64,000 nt of DNA from Avena insularis (lineage: Eukaryota > Streptophyta > Magnoliopsida > Poales > Poaceae): positions 467,574,740 through 467,638,739 of the forward strand of contig CM042686.1 of the NCBI GenBank assembly GCA_023614405.1, read 5' to 3'. The notes under the pieces are model-generated. The model had not been told where the DNA came from. It did not search any database and saw only the letters and a list, made by a program, of their open reading frames with translations. The translations under genes and the position numbers were made by a program. Positions 36,201-47,473 of the stretch are shown piece after piece (position 1 is the first letter of the stretch; each line of letters starts with the position of its first letter).

Positions 36201-36359
36201 GAGAGGCATAACTAGGAACTTTCTATTTGTTTATTAAACACACATGTATTAAGGTTTCCGTATTAATACAATTATAGCATGTAAAATAAACATCTATCAT
36301 ATACTTGGAATATATATAATAACAACTTTACTATTGCCTCTCAAGGCATATTCCCTTTA
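33297..36359 (-). mobile_element. Copia solo LTR (same family as the element in TnpD), with nested Gypsy LTR
   Basis: It starts TGTTGGGTTCACAACATAG, as the left LTR at 15679 does, and ends GGCATATTCCCTTTA. It is flanked by CGGGC (33292-33296) and CGGGT (36360-36364), a five-base duplication with one change. No internal sequence is present, so it is the product of recombination between two LTRs. A Gypsy solo LTR (34302-35718) lies inside. A TATA-like TTTTATA is at 33725-33731. Confidence 0.88.
34302..35718 (-). mobile_element. Gypsy solo LTR nested in the Copia solo LTR
   Basis: On the plus strand it begins TGATGTCTACGCACTTC and ends GCAACGTATCA. The five bases TATCT flank it exactly (34297-34301 and 35719-35723). 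Read on the minus strand it starts TGATACGTTGCAAACGTATC, the same type of end as the LTR at 8974. A GC-rich block is at 35360-35470. A PBS-like GGTAACGGTGCCA (34574-34586) lies inside the LTR. Confidence 0.93.
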
Positions 36360-36364
36360 CGGGT

Positions 36365-36569
36365 GTGCAGTACGGTCGTGCGTGCCCGTACTGCTGGTCG
36401 TTAATGTTGCAGTGACTTTTGCTTAAAATCTGATATTTGCTCGGGGGTACGGTATGGGCGCGCGGTATGGGCGCGTAGTAACCGAAAAATATTGAGTGTC
36501 TTGGTGGGATTGTTGTATCTTTAGCCTTATAACCGAAAAAGAGGCATTAAACAACACAGATATTAGTTA
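36365..36569. other. Low-copy DNA downstream of the GRF gene
   Basis: I see no gene. GTACGG and GGGCGCG motifs repeat at 36365-36480. The position relative to the minus-strand GRF gene suggests its 3' flank. Confidence 0.4.
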
Positions 36570-36673
36570 CACCCTCTGATCCATATTAATTGTCACTAAA
36601 ATGGATGTATCTAAACATGTTTTAGTGCTAGATACATCCAAATCTAGCGACAATTAATATGGACCGGAGGGAA
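36570..36673. mobile_element. Stowaway-type MITE
   Basis: A 104-bp element has TIRs starting CACCCTCTGATCCATATTAA and, reversed, TTCCCTCCGGTCCATATTAA, flanked by TA on both sides (36568-36569 and 36674-36675). The near-palindrome and the CTCCCTC-like TIR are typical of Stowaway elements mobilised by Tc1/mariner transposases. Confidence 0.9.
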
Positions 36674-36770
36674 TATTACAGATTTGGTAAAGCAGTCGAT
36701 GCAAACCAACATTCCATTTTTGGTACGAAACACAAATATACATACACAATAAACGACACCGATATTACTT

Positions 36771-38829
36771 TTACATATGCTCAACTAAGTCGGTTAGTTC
36801 ACTTATAATCGATAGTATATCTTTGACAATACTACTGCACTCCTCCTTAATCAAGCTTAGATATTTCTTCTTGGTACGTCTTTTCTTGCATACTTCTTCT
36901 AGTGGCATGTTCAAATCTTCACTCGCTTTGACCTCACACCACAGATGAATTAAAGTGCGCCAAAGTACTATCGGTTCATGCTTTTCATCAACCCATGCCA
37001 CGAATTCGTAGGCCATTTTCTCATGGCCACATGCGTAGAACTTGCGACCGGTTGATGCATGCAAAATTCATGCATGAACTTTGTAGTTTATTGATGCATA
37101 TTCCAACATATTTAGATGTTATGATATGTTATAATCATATTTTACATTGATTTATGGTGATTTTCCATCGATCCCCCTTATTTTGGTTATAACTTTGCAG
37201 AACAAGAAAACCTTGTTTTGCGTATTTTAACATTTCAGGGTCCTTCTGGAACTCAGATTGATGTAGGATTTTTCTGGCATGAATATTTTTACATGAGAAG
37301 CAACCTGAGGGCAAGAAGCACATGAGTGGGCCACCAGGGCCCAAACAAGCACAGGTGGCATGGGCCCCTGGCCTGGCCGCGCCACCCAGTCTCATTTGCC
37401 CCTCGAAGCTCCGATGCCGTCCATTCTGTTCTCTCGAGGGGGTGGCGAAGAAACACGAAACCACGAAATAGAGGTTGTTCCAACAAAGATTGGAGGGGGA
37501 AACGCTATCGGAGTTGCCCCTGGTCGCTTCTCCAACCTCTCCAACATCACCAACATCGCCACCATGATGAAGAGGGAGTAGTCCACCTCTAGACTATGGG
37601 TTTGTGGTAGTAGCTTGTTCTATTTCTCAATTGTGCTATGATGTTTATATGCCATATGAGTTGCCCAACATGATTATGGCCATATTATGTAATTCCTATG
37701 TGGTGGATCTCTATTTTATTGGATGATCTATGAGATGTGATACTTTATTATGTTCTTGATGTATGAGTAGATGCATATTGTTACTCCGTTCTTTATTTCC
37801 TTTTCAGATCCAAGTAGTATGCGAGAGCGTGAGGGGGGTGGTGTGTATTAGATGGAGTAACTTGGTAGTAGTAGTGAATTGTGACGGCAATTTTATGACC
37901 TTCTATGGTAGTTTACCGATATGTAGTTACCTCACTAGGGATAAAAAAGAATGCATGTTCTATATTACTTAGATGACAGCTAAGAAATCCTAAGTTGACA
38001 TTCATAGACTATGTTCTATTGTAATATGTTCAAGTCATAGCATATTTGTTGTTCACCATCATGTCAAAGTACATAAGGCTATACTTTGTTAATTCTTAAT
38101 ACTAGATTGCTTGAAGGTTTTTCCTTTCTTGTGGAGTATAAGTAAGATATGTAGTATCATCTTTATGTTAATATGTGATTCCCATATGAATATTATCAAG
38201 TAATATAATAAAATCATGTCGTTATTTTGGTCATCTATCTTGTGCTTAATGCCACCACAACTTTATTAGAGAGTAGACAAGTGAATCCATGAACCTTGGT
38301 CTAATTTTAATCATAAGAAACACCTTTCCAATGCTTACACGTGTCCTTTTAATTTCATCATTAATTAAATCCTAAAATACAAAAACAAATTTACTTTCTT
38401 GCATCTACAACTAGAACCCAAAAACACCTTTTCTTCATTGCATTAGTTACATAATAGCTTCTATTTACATTATTGCATTTATTATTTATTTTATTGCATT
38501 GTTATTTTGTTTTACTTACATTCAACACCTTGTGCTTGACAACCACTTGGTGGAATTGGGGACGCAAGACAAGGAGATTGTTTTGCAGGTTGCCTGACGA
38601 GAACAAAGAGAGATTTTTTGACTGTTCCCCGAGAGTTCGATATTAACCCTGAGTTATACTCGTAGGGAAAACTACTATTGCCACAACACTCTCACTTGGA
38701 GTCCCAATAAAGTGGCACAATGCTTAGTGGCATCATCGGTGTCCTTCGGCCTCATCCTATCGCACACCACATAGTGACACGGTGGTATGCCGCACTTTGA
38801 ACTCTGGTCTGGCTATGGGTCGACTCCAT
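36771..38829 (-). pseudogene. GRF-type zinc-finger gene split by a solo LTR
   Basis: The gene runs from an ATG at 38829 through 38741, then resumes at 37052 and ends at 36771. Removing the LTR and one copy of its duplication gives an open junction through MRPKDTGRKFYACGH. The protein shows CGIPPC, then a Cys, GRKFYACG and FVAWVDE, the layout of the GRF zinc finger (PF06839). A basic stretch and a C-terminal helix with LTDLVEH follow. The Cys expected before the WVDE block is replaced by Tyr. A one-base shift is needed between the ATG and CGIPPC. The last 94 codons are intact. The original function is unknown. Related small GRF genes are common in grasses. Confidence 0.7.
37053..38735 (+). mobile_element. 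Gypsy solo LTR in the GRF gene
   Basis: It starts TGATGCATGC and ends GTGGCATCA (TGATGC/GCATCA inverted ends). It is flanked by CCGGT (37048-37052) and TCGGT (38736-38740), a duplication with one C to T change. A GC-rich block is at 37320-37400. The 3' part (38610-38735) resembles, in reverse, sequences at 45675-45687 and 53963-54050, so an inverted relative lies downstream. Confidence 0.85.
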
Positions 38830-39789
38830 TCTAATCCGGGTCATAGATATCTGCAGGTACATTGGGGTGGATCTTCAAAAGGAAAATATCCATGTGTGAG
38901 ATCAAAAAATCTCCAAATCATATCTCGATCAAACAAATGGCAAGCATGGTGCAATCCAATTGTAAACAGCGGGAGTATAATCGACGCATGTAATAGCATC
39001 TCGTAGTCGAGCTCTCTACTCGACGTCCGCTGAAGCTATCACCGGGTGCCTCCACAGTCTCGGTTGCTGCCGCTCGTAAGATGAAGATTCATCCCGAGGG
39101 AGATTTCACAGAGGAGAGCCAGATATGAAGACAAGGCTCGGCTCGGTGGTGGACCAGCCAAGTCAGCGACACAGACCAGACTAGTCAACAGGACGTGCTT
39201 AACCGTTTTCCACTGTTAGATCGGAAGTTAACGGTGCTTGCAATGGGCGGCGCATATCGCAATGCCTCCATCCATTTAATGCGGCATTAAAATGCGCCGA
39301 CCAAATCAGACACCAACCACTGCGCCAAAATACACCGGTACACTGTGTGTCATGGCATCTAATTGGCCACCGCAACAAAATGGTTCCGCGATAGCTCATC
39401 CTCCATGTAACCAAAATTTTCTCGTTCCTTTTGCTTATGCCGCCCCAAAAATCTGTCGGGTATGGGGATATTTTTGTAGTGAAGGACATGCCATAATCAC
39501 CCAAGTCTTTGCCGTTAGTCTTATTCATAATCTCTAGATTCATCTCTCTCGGCAGGTATCATTATAAACCCACACATTATACGATTTCTCGATCACCTTA
39601 TGAATAAAGTCTGAGAGAATCCTCCCCATTACACATATACTTTTGCCTTTGTCTTTGAGAGATCCAAACCTGCTGACCTGAGCTAATTGCCGAACAAATA
39701 AACTCTCTTTCATTCCTCGGAAGTGAGATTGTGGAGGGATCATAAAAACTATCCTTTGCCACATAATCATAATGTCATCACAAAAAATC
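38830..39789. other. Region upstream of the GRF gene, no gene seen
   Basis: No domain was recognised on either strand. The frames here are short and differ in composition from the neighbouring relics. The position relative to the minus-strand GRF gene suggests that its promoter would lie in this part. Confidence 0.35.
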
Positions 39790-40075
39790 TCACAGATGCA
39801 CTCTGGGGAAACACCCTTCCACACAACACAACCTAAGACTCGCTCAACTTAGCTATTGTATGAGCAACAACGTTCAGGCCATGGAGCACATGCATGATGG
39901 AGAATGAAGAAAAAGAGGCCACCATTCTCCTAATATCATGTATCACGAGGCAACATAGGGATTGGTCAACGTCCTTTGCCTTCACCAATTTACAATAGAG
40001 AGGCAATATGAGTTGATGATCCTATCAAAACCCTCATCCTTGGCAAGACTGATTGGGTGTCTCAGGTCCAGTGAC
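39790..40075 (-). pseudogene. RNase H-like (RVT_3) relic
   Basis: On the minus strand the translation gives LAKDEGFDRII, CLSIVN, then after one frameshift VIHDIRRMVASFSSFSIMHV and NVVAHTIAKLSES. This is the pattern of the RNase H-like domain (RVT_3) common at the end of plant LINE-type proteins, with N-x-VAH-x-x-AK as the marker. It is broken by the shift and a stop after SES. Confidence 0.8.
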
Positions 40076-42584
40076 TGCAGAGGGAGTTGGTGGAACAAAC
40101 AAATGTAAAAAAAAGTATCATCCAGCACTAAACCTTGACAGAAAAAGTAAGAAACAATTTTCCAATGATTAGTTCAACTTAAAAATCCTTAAACCTGTCC
40201 ATTGCAAAGTGAAACTGTTGTCCTTATGTATGTTACGAACTCTTCATAAACATCCTGCATTGAATTTGTATCTTTACTATTAAATGGGAGTTGGTGATCG
40301 TAGGTCGCCATCAAACATCTGACACATCCTGGTCGTCCAAACTCCCTCACCAACCATGGGAAGAATCCTAACCATACAATCGCTGCCTCACTAAATAGGT
40401 AAGGAAATATATTATGTGCTATCAATCACGGGAATTAAATGCAAATAACTAAACCAAATATCTCCTTATTTTATTAACACACTAAACATGTAAGAAAATA
40501 TATTATGTTCTATCAATCATAGGATCTGACAAATCACGTGAATTAAATGCAAATAACTAAACAAAATATCTTATTCTTTTCTTAACAAACAAAAATGGAA
40601 AGCAATCACAGTAAGTCATGTCTATTGGCGTAAACACCTGCCAAAACCAAATTCCATGTCGTGTGATGTTCGTCGCCACCCATACCATCCTTGCCTCTCT
40701 GCCAACGCCAAAGCCAATATATTGTTGCTCCGCTCTGTTTCTTCCTCCTCGTCCTCCAATTTGAACATCGCCCGGCACATACTATGCTCCACCATGCATC
40801 CATGAGATGTAAAAACTACTTGAACGGAATCACACCAAGTTCCGTTTCTTAGATGTACGTTGTCAATTGCTTCTTATCCTGCTATTATTGCTGCTAGGTT
40901 CTCGGTAGGTCAAGACAGACAACGTCGAGGAGATGCGGGCCCTCGACATGAGTGGCAGCAGCAACCGTGTGTCCTCCTCTTTTGTAGGTGATAGAGGCTT
41001 CGCCAGTTTGATCTGTTTTCCCACGGAGCAGTAGCCAGATGCACACGTAATCGTCGGACATGCCTGTCGCGTGCGCATCACAGCTCGCTTCAGTGCATGG
41101 CGTGTGCGTACTTCTTTTAGAGCGTCGCCATGCATGCCTCCGTGGTTGTTGTCATCCTCACGTGTATTGCTGACTCCTGACAACGACGATACCTGTCTAT
41201 AACTGATTCATGGATTAGCACATAGGCAAGCTAGATTGTGAAAAGACCACATTCTATAATTTTACTTATAATAATTTTATTTGGCTCATAAGGCCACATG
41301 TCCAATGAGACTGACATTGTTTTCCACATCACTGAATTTTGTAACTTCCTTCGCTGATGTTGTGATTATTAGTACATAGGTGATTATTTCGTCGTTGCTA
41401 TTTGTGCTCTGGTTACTCGTGTTTTTGTTGACTTCTTCTTGTTCTTGCTTGTACAATCTTGTAGAAGATGCTAATTCGATCTAATGTTCCTCTTTAAGGA
41501 TTGTTTTGACACTGGGATGTATGTTATAGGAAAGGAGTTGGTGATTATAGTTCATGATACACTTTAAGACAACAAATTACTACTGCTCATTCTTTGTTCA
41601 CTATGATGACCTGCAAGAATGGGGAGAGGCTACCTTGTTTTATGCCTCCCAAGCAGTGCCCACTAAAGATTAACTATTGCATTGTTTATATTTTTGTTGT
41701 TTGTTTTGTTGTTTGAAAATGTGGGGAATTGTTTAAATCCATGCATGGAAGGTGGTATTTTTTTGTCAGTAGCAAGAGGCCATGATCAAACAACAAAATA
41801 AAGGGAGGTATGCATCAACTGAAGTTTAAAAAATGACAAAAGACTTTCCACTGGTATGCTATTTTCATGCTAGAATTAGTTACTTCCTTACCTTTTGAAA
41901 TGTAGTATATTAATTTTCTTCTATTGAAATATAGCAATAAGAGATGGGATCATACTGCAGAAGGGAGGAAAGGATCAACTAAATTCGCCAATGCATAACC
42001 ATGTGAGGTGACTCATTCAATGACAGATAATCTTTCTAGGAGCATTCAAAATTATTTTCATGGTAATGAGTTCATTAAAAGTTATACTGAATTGATTATG
42101 GTATGCCTCAAGTCATGTGATATCTGTGCTTGATTAGCATTTCCAACAATTTTAGTTTTTTTATGTGCAATACACTTAACGGTGCGGGATTCTAGGCTCA
42201 AACACATGTACATGAATATTATCGTTTTATCTTCCGTATCATCAGTTGACTTGAAGAGTGGTTAAGAGTAAACAAGACACTGGTGTTGGTCATGTATGAA
42301 TTGGTTATATGAGTATTTAGAAAGAACACGTGAATTCCATAATTTAAAATGCTGCATTATTCTTTAGTTTATTAATGTCAGACCATGCATACATTAGTTG
42401 CTTAGTTCGATTGGCTAAATATTTTGAAGTATTTATAACTTGTTTTTTGTTTAATTTTTAGAGTTCACTTCAATTGTTATCAGAAAATTTTATGTACCTT
42501 TTTTCAGCAGGTTCAGTTTAGTAGCATGGTCTTCATTCCATGGCCGGCTAGGCGGCTGTCAACATGGGGTTTCAGAATTTATTT
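40076..42584. other. AT-rich intergenic DNA
   Basis: No recognisable gene. A local direct repeat is at 40399-40471 and 40491-40577 (shared GAATTAAATGCAAATAACTA). The stretch 41240-42580 is AT-rich without domain-like frames. Parts could be introns or UTRs of a lost gene. Confidence 0.4.
40399..40577. repeat. Local direct duplication of about 75 bases
   Basis: Copy 1 (40399-40471) and copy 2 (40491-40577) share AAATATATTATG, CTATCAATCA and GAATTAAATGCAAATAACTA, with an insertion in copy 2. Confidence 0.75.
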
Positions 42585-42993
42585 TATCCATATGATTATA
42601 TCACATCATATGCCCTGCAAAAACAAGTTAGACGTCTCTAATTTCTTTTAAATATTTTACTTGGCTTTGGTATTATGAAGAATCGTTCAACCCTACGAAC
42701 TTTAAACCACAACGATGATAAACAAATTATTAACAATCCATTGTAAATCAGATCTTAACTATAGTAGGAGAGACATATACCCTCTAGCCACTTATGCAAT
42801 ACGAGTTGCATGTCAAGCGTGGAACAAGTCTCATGTGCAAGGATATTTAAAGTTAATCTGGGTTGCTTCATCCCACTATGCCACTAATATCCAATATACA
42901 GAAAAAGTTGCAATAACATGATCATCAATGCACACAACCATATGTGTCCTACTCGTACAGAACATCTACGCATAGATATGGCTCTAATACCAC

Positions 42994-43847
42994 TAAAGTT
43001 TCGCAGCATAGGAAAAAAATCCTATGATGGGAACACCTAGTTACACCAAGATCTCATCTAGTAAATGCTAGTAACGAGTAAGAGGTAATCGGAATAACTT
43101 ACCCTCGAAGACCGGAAGCTTTTTACGAAAACTGATTTCGTTTGTAATATAGTCGATCACTTGCCGATCTCAAGATCGAGTTGAAGAATGCTGTAACCCA
43201 GCAGCATATCTATCCTTGGGCACACGTCTAGATCCCGACAACCTCCATTCCTCCTCTCTAGCAGAGAAGCGGAAGGAGTAGATAAATCTTACTCTAGAGA
43301 ATCCAATAGAACATGTAATTCACTAATCCAAAGCCATGGGGAAATGCTAGAGGGCAAAGAGAACCTTCACAAGGAGGTGGTGCAAATGGAGAGGAGGAGG
43401 CCTCCTTTTATAGGGGAGGGGTCTTCCCCAAGGGGCATGCCGCCGGTCATGGGATGTTCCCCCACCTCTCCCTTATTCATGTGGGTGGACTCTCCACTCA
43501 CATAAAACCCTCTTCCACTCACATGCATTAATTACCCACTAATTTAAATGCCTTTTTCAATTTCTCGACAAGTACTCTTTACTCGTTATGTGATACAACA
43601 TCCCTGTGACCTAGTAACGTGCTTGCAAGCGGTGTTGATGTGATATCACCGAGAAGAACCAGAGTATATCTCTCCGTCATTAGGATGGAAAAATCCCACT
43701 CTTGATACATGAGTCTCTACATAACACTTTCAGAATACCTGAACCCACCTTTATAGTCACCCTATTACGGTGTGACATTTGATGTTATCAAGGCACTCTT
43801 CCAGTGTTAGTGGTTGATATTATTGCCTCTTGGGAATATTCCCTTCA
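42994..43847 (-). repeat. Shared Copia LTR, internally deleted
   Basis: It begins TAAAGTTTCGCAGCATAGG and ends GAATATTCCCTTCA. It matches the ends of the LTRs at 15679 and 22386 but is about half as long. One gap is near 43560 and another near 43810. Confidence 0.82.
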
Positions 43848-43880
43848 GTCTCCCACTTGCACTAGAGTCAATAATCTAGA

Positions 43881-45452
43881 TTACATTGTGATGAATCGAA
43901 CACCCATTGAGGTCAGGTGCTGATAATGTTTTGTCCTAAGGAGAGTTTTAGTCAACATATTTTCCACACTTAGATCCATGTGTACTTTGCAAATCTTTAT
44001 ATCGCCATCCTTGACATGTTCGTGGATGGAGTGAAAATGGCGCTTGATATGATTGGAATTCTTGTGAGACCTTGGATCATTTACAGTGGCTATGGCTCCA
44101 TTATTGTCACAATAGATGACCATTGGGTACAACACATTGGGAACAAAACCAAGTTCAGATATGAACTCCTTCACCCAAACTGCTTCATGTGCCGCTTCCA
44201 AAGCAGCAACATATTCTGCCTTTGTCGATGATCCTATCAACACGGGTTTCTTGGAACTCCTCCAACTCACTGCTTCTCCATTCATGAGAAATATGTATCT
44301 GGATTGTGACTTAGAGTCATTCGGATCAGTGTCAAAACTAGCATTGACATAACATTTTGCGACGACCTCTTCTTCACCTCCATATACAAGAAACATTTTG
44401 TTAATTCTTATTAAATACTTAAAGATATTATTGACCGCTATCAAGTGTTCATAACCTGGATCAGATTGGTACCTTCTAGTCAAACTAATAGCATGTGCCA
44501 GATCCGGTCCTATACACATCATGACATACATGATAGATCATATGGATGAGGCATAGGGAATCTTATTCATCATTTATCTATCTTCTGTCGTAGCTGGACT
44601 TTGAGTCTTACTCGATGTCTTGCCTTTCAACATAGGTATGAAACCTTTCTTACTTAAAAATCTTGTCAAGGTATGTACTTTGCAATATCCCAATCAAGCA
44701 TCTCAATCTATCTCTATAGATTTCGATACCTAGTATATACGTTGCTTCACTGAGGTCCTTCATTGAAAAAACTACTGTTCAAATAATCCTTTATACTTTT
44801 CAAATGTTCTATATCATTATCTATCAACAATATGACATCCACATATAAAATTATAAATGCTATGGATATCCCACTCACTTTCTTGTAAATACAACCTTAT
44901 CCATAAGTTTGTACAATTCCAAACCCTTTGATGACTTCATCAAAACTGATATTCCAACTCTAGGATACTTGCTTTAGTCCATAAATGGATCGCTAAAGTT
45001 TGCATACCTTGTTAGCATCATTAGGATCAATAAAACTCTTGGGTTGTACCATGTACAACTCTTCCTTAATGTTCCATTAAGGAACGTGGTTTTCACATCC
45101 ATCTGCCAAATTTCATAGTCGAAACATGCAACAATTTCTAACATAATCCTAGATGACTTTAGCATCACTATGGGAGAGCAAGTTTCATCGTAGTCAAGTC
45201 CTTAAATTTGTCGAAAACCTTTTGCAACTAGTCGAGCTTTATAAATGGTCACATTACCGTCAACGTCGGTTTTCTTCTTGAAGATCCATTTATTCTCAAT
45301 AGCCTTAGGTCATGAGGTAGGTCCACCAAGGTCCAAACTTGGTTTTCATACATGGATCCTATTTCGGATTGTATGTCTTCTAGCCATTTGTTGGAATCTG
45401 GACTTTCCATTGCTTCCTCATAGGTTACAGGGTCATCACTTCCATCTACCAT
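43881..45452 (-). pseudogene. Copia reverse transcriptase and RNase H, eroded
   Basis: The open frame 43881-44531 contains the RNase H part with DASFDTDP-like NASFDTDPND, YCDNNGAI and a MGVRFITM end. Further right, on the same strand, DYEIWQMDVKTTFLNG (44974-45168) and the start of the domain (45249-45452, VDLPHDLRLL) lie in different frames. Frameshifts and stops separate them, and the polymerase YVDD region near 44830 is damaged. The domain order is that of the Copia element in TnpD, but with more decay. Confidence 0.88.
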
Positions 45453-45672
45453 GAAATTTTTGACAGGATTACCATACAGTTTAGGAGATGAACATGTCCT
45501 AGTTGACCTGCAAATTTCGGTAGTGTTCTCTTTCAGAGTTTCATGATCATTATCATTAGTTCCCTCTTCATTTGGTGAAGTTTACACCAGAACGTCTTCC
45601 GACGCTGCGCCACTTGTCGTTTCCAATGGAGCACTATTCTCCATTGATGACTCTACAACAAGTGTGTCAATT

Positions 45673-45687
45673 GGTTGGGACTCCAAG
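45673..45687 (-). repeat. Tip of an inverted Gypsy LTR, left of the Copia insertion
   Basis: TTGGGACTCCAAG is the reverse of CTTGGAGTCCCAA near the 3' end of the solo LTR at 37053-38735. Its continuation is on the other side of the Copia element, at 53963. Confidence 0.6.
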
Positions 45688-47473
45688 TGTAGGGGTTTAG
45701 TGCCCAAAAACAATAATTTTTCCTATGTAAACCACCGACTGACAGGATCTATCTAGGAGTAATGCGGTAACAGGAGGGGCTTTTCGCGAACTTACCAAGT
45801 TGAAGACCTAAAATCTTTGTCAACATTTGGGAGAACATGGATTATGTAGTTGTACAGATGCCGACCTCAAGGTCACTCTGAACTTGAATGGCTCCACTAG
45901 CTTCAGTTCCACTGGCTCCAATGACTCTGATGTCTTGAATGACTTGAGCGCCACAAGTGCAACGCCTCGTAGGGGGTCACATACATACGATGCTTGACGA
46001 TGACTCCCGCATCTGATCTAGCAAAGGTTTCGGAAGTAGATATCCTGGATCCGGAATCCCCACAGTGCGACTGTACTCCACGGTGAAGAACACTCACGTT
46101 CGCACATCCCTTACAATGGGGTCTTGCTCACAAGAGAGAGAGAGAGAGAGTGAGATAGAGGGGCACTTGGAGGAGGAAGCCTCAAAGCTTTGGATTTATT
46201 GGTGTATTGAAACCCCTCCCTATGCCCTCATTTATATAGGGGGAGGGGAGCCCCCAAGTCCCTTGGCTTAGCCATATGGGACTAAACCAATTGTAGGATT
46301 GCGGATTTCTTGGCCGGCCACCTTGGTGGGTGGCCCATCCGGCCACTCCCTCCTTTTTTCCCTTGGGGGGTTTCCCTCATGGGCCCTTTTCCCTTTAGGG
46401 AGTTGGCCCATTAGCCATAGGTTGTCCATTAAATCATATTTAAATCATTAAATAAATATAAATAAATGTATAATTCAATAATTAACATATATTTACATAT
46501 TATTTAATTCCCGTTGCACCAGAACTTCTTCTGGACAACTCCGGACAACCGGCAGACTTTCCTGGAACCCTTCTGGTTTTCCCTTCTCTTTTCTTCGGTG
46601 ATTCCTATGATACCAAAGCAATCTCCGAGCATCATCAAACCCTTTAGTGTGTTACCCTAACGGTTCGAGAACACTCCAGACATGGTCGAGACCCCTCTCA
46701 GACCAATGATCATTCGTGGGACCTAGATGCCCATAATGACCCCTGTGCATTCCACGAGAATCTTTGTTGTTGAACCATTAAACATAGAGTCCTATTCCCA
46801 TGGTTACTTTGATACTTTACTTGTCCAAGACCTCATCAACAACATCGACATGTTGGGTTCAATCTCGTTATTGACAAGTATAGCTTTACTCGTTCTGTGC
46901 TATGCCATCCCCGTGACCTAGTCACACGCTACAACTTTATGGATGTCATGTCTCCGAGTGGTCACAGAGTATCTCTCCATCACGTGGAAAAACACATCCC
47001 GCTCTTGAACAGTCACATCTATGTGTCCCTTTGAATACCTGACATACACCTTTATGAGCACCTTTTTACGGAGTGACGTTTGATGCAATCAAAGCATCCT
47101 CAGGTGACAGTGATTTGATATGATATCATAGTCTAAGGACTTGCTTACTATGTTTTCTAGTCATTGTAATGGTGAACTTCATGAATTGATCATGGTACAA
47201 TTCTTGTGTTGGGTATGTCCATCACTTTCATTCACCTAATTAAATTACCCCATTGTCCATTGACATAAATGTCCATGATCGGGAAATCTCGATCATCGAT
47301 TAACCAATGAACTAGTGTCTAGAGGATCACTAGGGACTCTGGTGGTTTACATATAACACGTGTATTGATGTTCGTATCAATACAGTTATAGTATGATATA
47401 AAACCTATTATGAATATAATGAAATATGTCAATAATCTATATTATTATTTGCCTCTAGGGCATATTTCCAATA
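45688..47473 (-). repeat. Copia 3' LTR (left copy)
   Basis: It starts TGTAGGGGTTTAG and ends GGGCATATTTCCAATA. A TATA-like TTATATA is at 46232-46238 and an (AG)9 microsatellite at 46133-46150. Confidence 0.88.
46133..46150. repeat. AG dinucleotide microsatellite
   Basis: Nine AG units. The right LTR has only a short AGAGAG at the same place, so the run expanded after insertion. Confidence 0.9.

Larger units (their letters stand above)
42585..45672 (-). mobile_element. Copia fragment in the order leader-LTR-pol
   Basis: From left to right it contains the 5' leader (42585-42980), the PBS complement GCTCTAATACCA (42981-42992), one LTR with internal deletions (42994-43847), the GTCTCCCAC polypurine complement, and reverse transcriptase-RNase H (43881-45452). 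In a normal minus-strand copy the leader and PBS are to the right of pol. Finding them to the left of a shared LTR means the piece comes from two elements joined through one LTR. The family is close to the element at 15679-24016. Confidence 0.85.

Noticed and set aside
39199..39543. 114-residue minus-strand ORF
   Set aside because: No recognisable domain. It may be part of a lost gene but nothing supports it.
40557..41183. Short minus-strand ORFs near 40.6-41.2 kb
   Set aside because: Overlapping frames of similar length without domain; host exon possible but not supported.
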